NCBI GenBank assembly: GCA_964640955.1
Contig: CAZXJI010000013.1
Coordinates: 1 to 64,000, forward strand
Direction: 5' to 3'
Origin: CAXXOK01 sp964640955
GTDB lineage: Bacteria; Bacillota; Clostridia; Christensenellales; Aristaeellaceae
Length of the DNA: 64,000 bases
Part shown: one piece after another, positions 61,606-64,000 of the stretch
Position numbering within the stretch: position 1 is the first letter of the stretch
Layout: each line of letters opens with the position of its first letter
Made by a program: the position numbers and the translations under genes
Notes under the pieces: model-generated
Databases searched by the model: none
Seen by the model: only the letters and a program-made list of their open reading frames with translations
What the model was told of the DNA's origin: nothing

Positions 61606-61634
61606 TTTACCCTCCGGAAAAGCTATGGTATAAT
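61606..61634 (+). promoter_or_regulatory. Promoter of the small membrane-protein gene and murI
   Basis: TTTACC at 61606 and TATAAT at 61629 are spaced by 17 bp. Confidence 0.6.
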
Positions 61635-61713
61635 ACCCACAACCGGCGCGCTCGTCCGCGCCGCGTTCAGACCGGTAAAAACAAGACCCCTGCGCATCGG
61701 AGGAGGAACGCCC

Positions 61714-62205
61714 GTGTACCAGTATTCCAACCGCAGCCGTTTCAATTCGGTCATGCGTTCCAACCGCTACCGGCCGATTCTGGTGATCGTGGTCATCATC
61801 ATCGCGGCGTTTCTGCTTTTGAAGCTCGTCGGCGTGGGCGGCATGAGCGAAGCGAACTTCGAGAATCAGCGCAACGCCAAGCTCCGCTCGGAAATTCAGC
61901 ACGCCGTGAGCCAGGCCAACACGCTTTCCCGCCTGGGAGCGACCACGACCAGCAACGTGCTGGGCAAGGTGCGCCAGTACGTGCACGGCATCGAGATTAT
62001 CAACGACCTGAACGTGAGCATGTTCGGCGAGGTCGGCCGGCTGTATAAGCAATCGGTGTTCGATAACATTTACAGCATCATCGACGAATACGACGCCAAG
62101 CTTTCCAGCGGGCAGAAGGTGAGCGAAGCGCTCACCGCGCTGACCGACGCCATCGACGATCTGGAGGCGCAGACGACCGCGCTGATCGGCACGAGCGAAA
62201 GCTGA
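61714..62205 (+). CDS. Small membrane-anchored helical protein
   Basis: This is a 163-residue protein not recognised. There is a basic N-terminus rich in Arg/Asn/Ser, one membrane segment (about 23-43), then an all-helical extracytoplasmic part rich in Gln, Ser and Leu. The start is GTG at 61714 with GGAGGAGG upstream, which decides it over an upstream ATG lacking a site. It precedes murI by 100 bp. Function unknown. Confidence 0.7.
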   Translation: MYQYSNRSRFNSVMRSNRYRPILVIVVIIIAAFLLLKLVGVGGMSEANFENQRNAKLRSEIQHAVSQANTLSRLGATTTSNVLGKVRQYVHGIEIINDLNVSMFGEVGRLYKQSVFDNIYSIIDEYDAKLSSGQKVSEALTALTDAIDDLEAQTTALIGTSES

Positions 62206-62305
62206 CGCGGCGCAAACGGCATATTCGGCGGCGCGCCCCTTACGGCGGCGCGCCGCACCCGCGCCCGGCGGAATTCCGGGCGGCTTGGCAACGGAGGTGG
62301 CAACG

Positions 62306-63130
62306 GTGGACGAGCGCCCCATCGGCGTGTTCGACAGCGGCTTCGGCGGCGTGACGGTGCTGGCTTCGGCGGCGCGGCTGCTGCCGGGGGAGGACTTCAT
62401 TTTTCTGGGCGACAACCGCCGCGCCCCATACGGCGACCGGACGCCCGACGAGGTGCTCGCCTTTACCCGCGAGGCGGTCGAAAGGCTGAACGCGCTTAAC
62501 TGCAAGGCCATCCTCATCGCCTGCAACACCGCGACCAGCGCCGCCGCGGAAACGCTCAGGAGCGAATGGGCGATGCCGATCATCGGCATGGAACCGGCGC
62601 TGAAGCCCGCTTCGCTCTTGCCCGGCGAAGGCGCGGTGCTGGTGATGGCTACCGCCATGACGCTCAAACTGCCCAAGTTCCAGCACCTGATGGAGCGCTA
62701 CGGCAGCCACGCCGTGCCCGTGCCCTGCCCGGGGCTGGTGGAACTGGTGGAGGCGGGGGAGACGGATGGCCCGCGCGTGACGGACAGGCTTGACGAGCTG
62801 CTGTCCCCGTACCTGAGGGGCCCCGTGAAAGCCGTGGTGCTCGGCTGTACCCACTACGTGTTTTTAAGGCCCGCGCTTGCGGCCTTCCTGCCCGAAGGCG
62901 TCGCGCTGGTGGACGGCAACGAGGGTACCGCGCGCCAGCTAAGGCGGAGGCTTGCGCAAAAAGACCTGCTCAAATCGTTTTTCACCGGCGCGGAGGCCCG
63001 ACCGGGCGAGCCGGTGTTCCTTTCCACCGAGCCGGGCGAAGCCATACCCGCGCGCATGCGCGCCCTGTTCCGGAAGGCGTTGCGCGCGGCGGACGCGTGT
63101 TGCATTTCGCCGGACGATGCGGTACAATAA
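62306..63130 (+). CDS. murI: Glutamate racemase
   Basis: This is a 274-residue racemase supplying D-glutamate for peptidoglycan. The N-terminal IGVFDSGFGGVTVL, the first catalytic cysteine in ACNTATSAA and the second in GCTHYVFL are all present. The start is GTG at 62306, placed 7 nt after GGAGG; the upstream TTG at 62285 lies before that site. It is near a small membrane-protein gene on the same promoter. Confidence 0.95.
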   Translation: MDERPIGVFDSGFGGVTVLASAARLLPGEDFIFLGDNRRAPYGDRTPDEVLAFTREAVERLNALNCKAILIACNTATSAAAETLRSEWAMPIIGMEPALKPASLLPGEGAVLVMATAMTLKLPKFQHLMERYGSHAVPVPCPGLVELVEAGETDGPRVTDRLDELLSPYLRGPVKAVVLGCTHYVFLRPALAAFLPEGVALVDGNEGTARQLRRRLAQKDLLKSFFTGAEARPGEPVFLSTEPGEAIPARMRALFRKALRAADACCISPDDAVQ

Positions 63131-63181
63131 CAAAGATTAAGACAATCGCTGTACGCAGCGGGTTAGGTTGGTTCGTTTATA

Positions 63182-64000
63182 ATGAAAAAAGTGATGCTCA
63201 TCTTTGGCACGCGGCCCGAAGCCATCAAGATGTGCCCGCTGGTTCATGTGCTGGAGCGTCATCCCTCCTTTCAGACCGTCGTATGCGTAACGGGGCAGCA
63301 TCGGCAGATGCTGGACCAGATTTTGGAGTGCTTTCAGGTAACGCCGAAGTACGACCTGTGCATTATGCAGCAAAAGCAGACCCTTTTCGACGTGACGGTG
63401 AACATCCTGCTGAAGCTGCGCGATATTCTGGAGGCGGAAAAGCCGGACGTGGTGCTGGTGCACGGCGACACCTCCACGGCGTTCGTCACGTCGCTCGCGT
63501 GCTTCTATCTGCAGATTCCCGTGGGCCACGTGGAGGCGGGCCTGCGCACCTACAACCTGCATTCGCCTTTTCCCGAGGAGTTCAACCGTCAGGCGGTGGA
63601 CCTGATCTCCAAGTTTTACTTCGCGCCCACCGAGATGAGCAGGCAAAACCTCCTCAGGGAGGGCAAGCCGGAAAAGACCATCTACGTCACGGGCAACACC
63701 GTGATCGACGCGCTTTCCACCACCGTGCGCGAGCAATACCGGCACCCGGAGATCGAGTGGGCGAAGGGCAGCCGCCTGCTGCTGATGACCGCCCATCGCC
63801 GGGAAAACCTGGGCACGCCCATGCGCCACATGTTTACCGCCATTCGCCGCGTGGTGGACGAGACGCCGGACGTCAAGCTGATTTACCCCATGCACATGAA
63901 CCCCAGCGTCCGGGAAATGGCCAAGCGCTGCTTTTCCGGCCAGGAGCGCATCCACATGATCGAACCGCTGGACGTGCTGGACTTTCACAACATCATGGCG
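63182..64000 (+). CDS. wecB: UDP-N-acetylglucosamine 2-epimerase, partial
   Basis: The first 273 residues of a non-hydrolysing UDP-GlcNAc 2-epimerase, cut by the window edge (family length about 370-380). It shows MLIFGTRPEAIKMCPLV, VHGDTSTAF, HVEAGLRTYN, PFPEEFNRQ and TAHRRENLG. The product UDP-ManNAc serves teichoic acid or capsule synthesis. No clear ribosome site precedes the ATG, and a TATAAT overlaps it, which cannot act as its own promoter. Confidence 0.93.
   Translation, partial: MKKVMLIFGTRPEAIKMCPLVHVLERHPSFQTVVCVTGQHRQMLDQILECFQVTPKYDLCIMQQKQTLFDVTVNILLKLRDILEAEKPDVVLVHGDTSTAFVTSLACFYLQIPVGHVEAGLRTYNLHSPFPEEFNRQAVDLISKFYFAPTEMSRQNLLREGKPEKTIYVTGNTVIDALSTTVREQYRHPEIEWAKGSRLLLMTAHRRENLGTPMRHMFTAIRRVVDETPDVKLIYPMHMNPSVREMAKRCFSGQERIHMIEPLDVLDFHNIMA

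Noticed and set aside
63175..63184. TATAAT overlapping the wecB start as its promoter
   Set aside because: A transcript from it would start downstream of the ATG.

Overview
The window is a stretch of chromosome from a high-GC member of the Bacillota, most likely an uncultured gut-type Clostridia. This rests on sigma-A promoters of the TTGACA-17-TATAAT type, strong AGGAGG ribosome sites, a T-box leader, a Firmicute-style 6S RNA, fused cmk-plsC and ispH-rpsA genes, an mreBCD-pbp2-minD-rodA cluster and a biotin-dependent sodium-pump decarboxylase operon. No phage, insertion sequence, CRISPR array or tRNA was seen. Gene density is ordinary, and the interest lies in the leaders and intergenic structures.

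Layout. 1-8.5 kb (minus strand) is the elongation operon maf-mreB-mreC-mreD-mrdA-minD-rodA, with minC and minE absent from their usual places. 8.7-11.4 kb holds a PDZ/radical-SAM protein and der. 11.6-21.2 kb holds envelope proteins: an SH3/peptidoglycan-binding protein, an unrecognised 772-residue protein, a class A PBP and a CARDB-like surface protein. 21.3-31.3 kb is housekeeping and metabolism: a DUF2461 protein, phosphohexomutase, Nudix, glpQ-like, copA with a divergent HxlR regulator, a DegT aminotransferase, gpmA and a ZIP transporter. 31.6-40.8 kb holds rfbA-rfbB, 6S RNA, a HutP-family gene, cmk-plsC, ispH-rpsA, and purC-capE-GNAT. 41.0-46.2 kb is a five-gene operon with two different carboxyltransferases, a biotin carrier and the sodium-pump membrane subunits. 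46.3-50.7 kb holds an iron alcohol dehydrogenase, a DUF4230 pair, a SARP-type regulator and thioredoxin. 50.8-54.9 kb is sulfur metabolism: ahcY, then a cysteine-rich leader peptide with an attenuator, then metN-metI-metQ. 55-64 kb holds two surface proteins, a T-box-controlled acyl-CoA synthetase, a GNAT enzyme, a small membrane protein, murI and a partial wecB.

How they work together. The wall genes (rodA, mrdA, PBP1A, mreBCD, murI) make and shape peptidoglycan. rfbAB, capE, wecB, the phosphohexomutase and the DegT enzyme supply nucleotide sugars for surface polysaccharide. The carboxyltransferase operon couples decarboxylation, or carboxyl transfer between an acyl-CoA and a 2-oxo acid, to sodium export.

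The two strongest candidates for undescribed biology are regulatory: a seven-cysteine leader peptide with mutually exclusive antiterminator and terminator hairpins ahead of metNIQ, and a T-box (specifier tentatively Ile AUU) controlling an acyl-CoA synthetase rather than an amino-acid gene. A small family of stem-loop repeats that overlap stop codons is a third.
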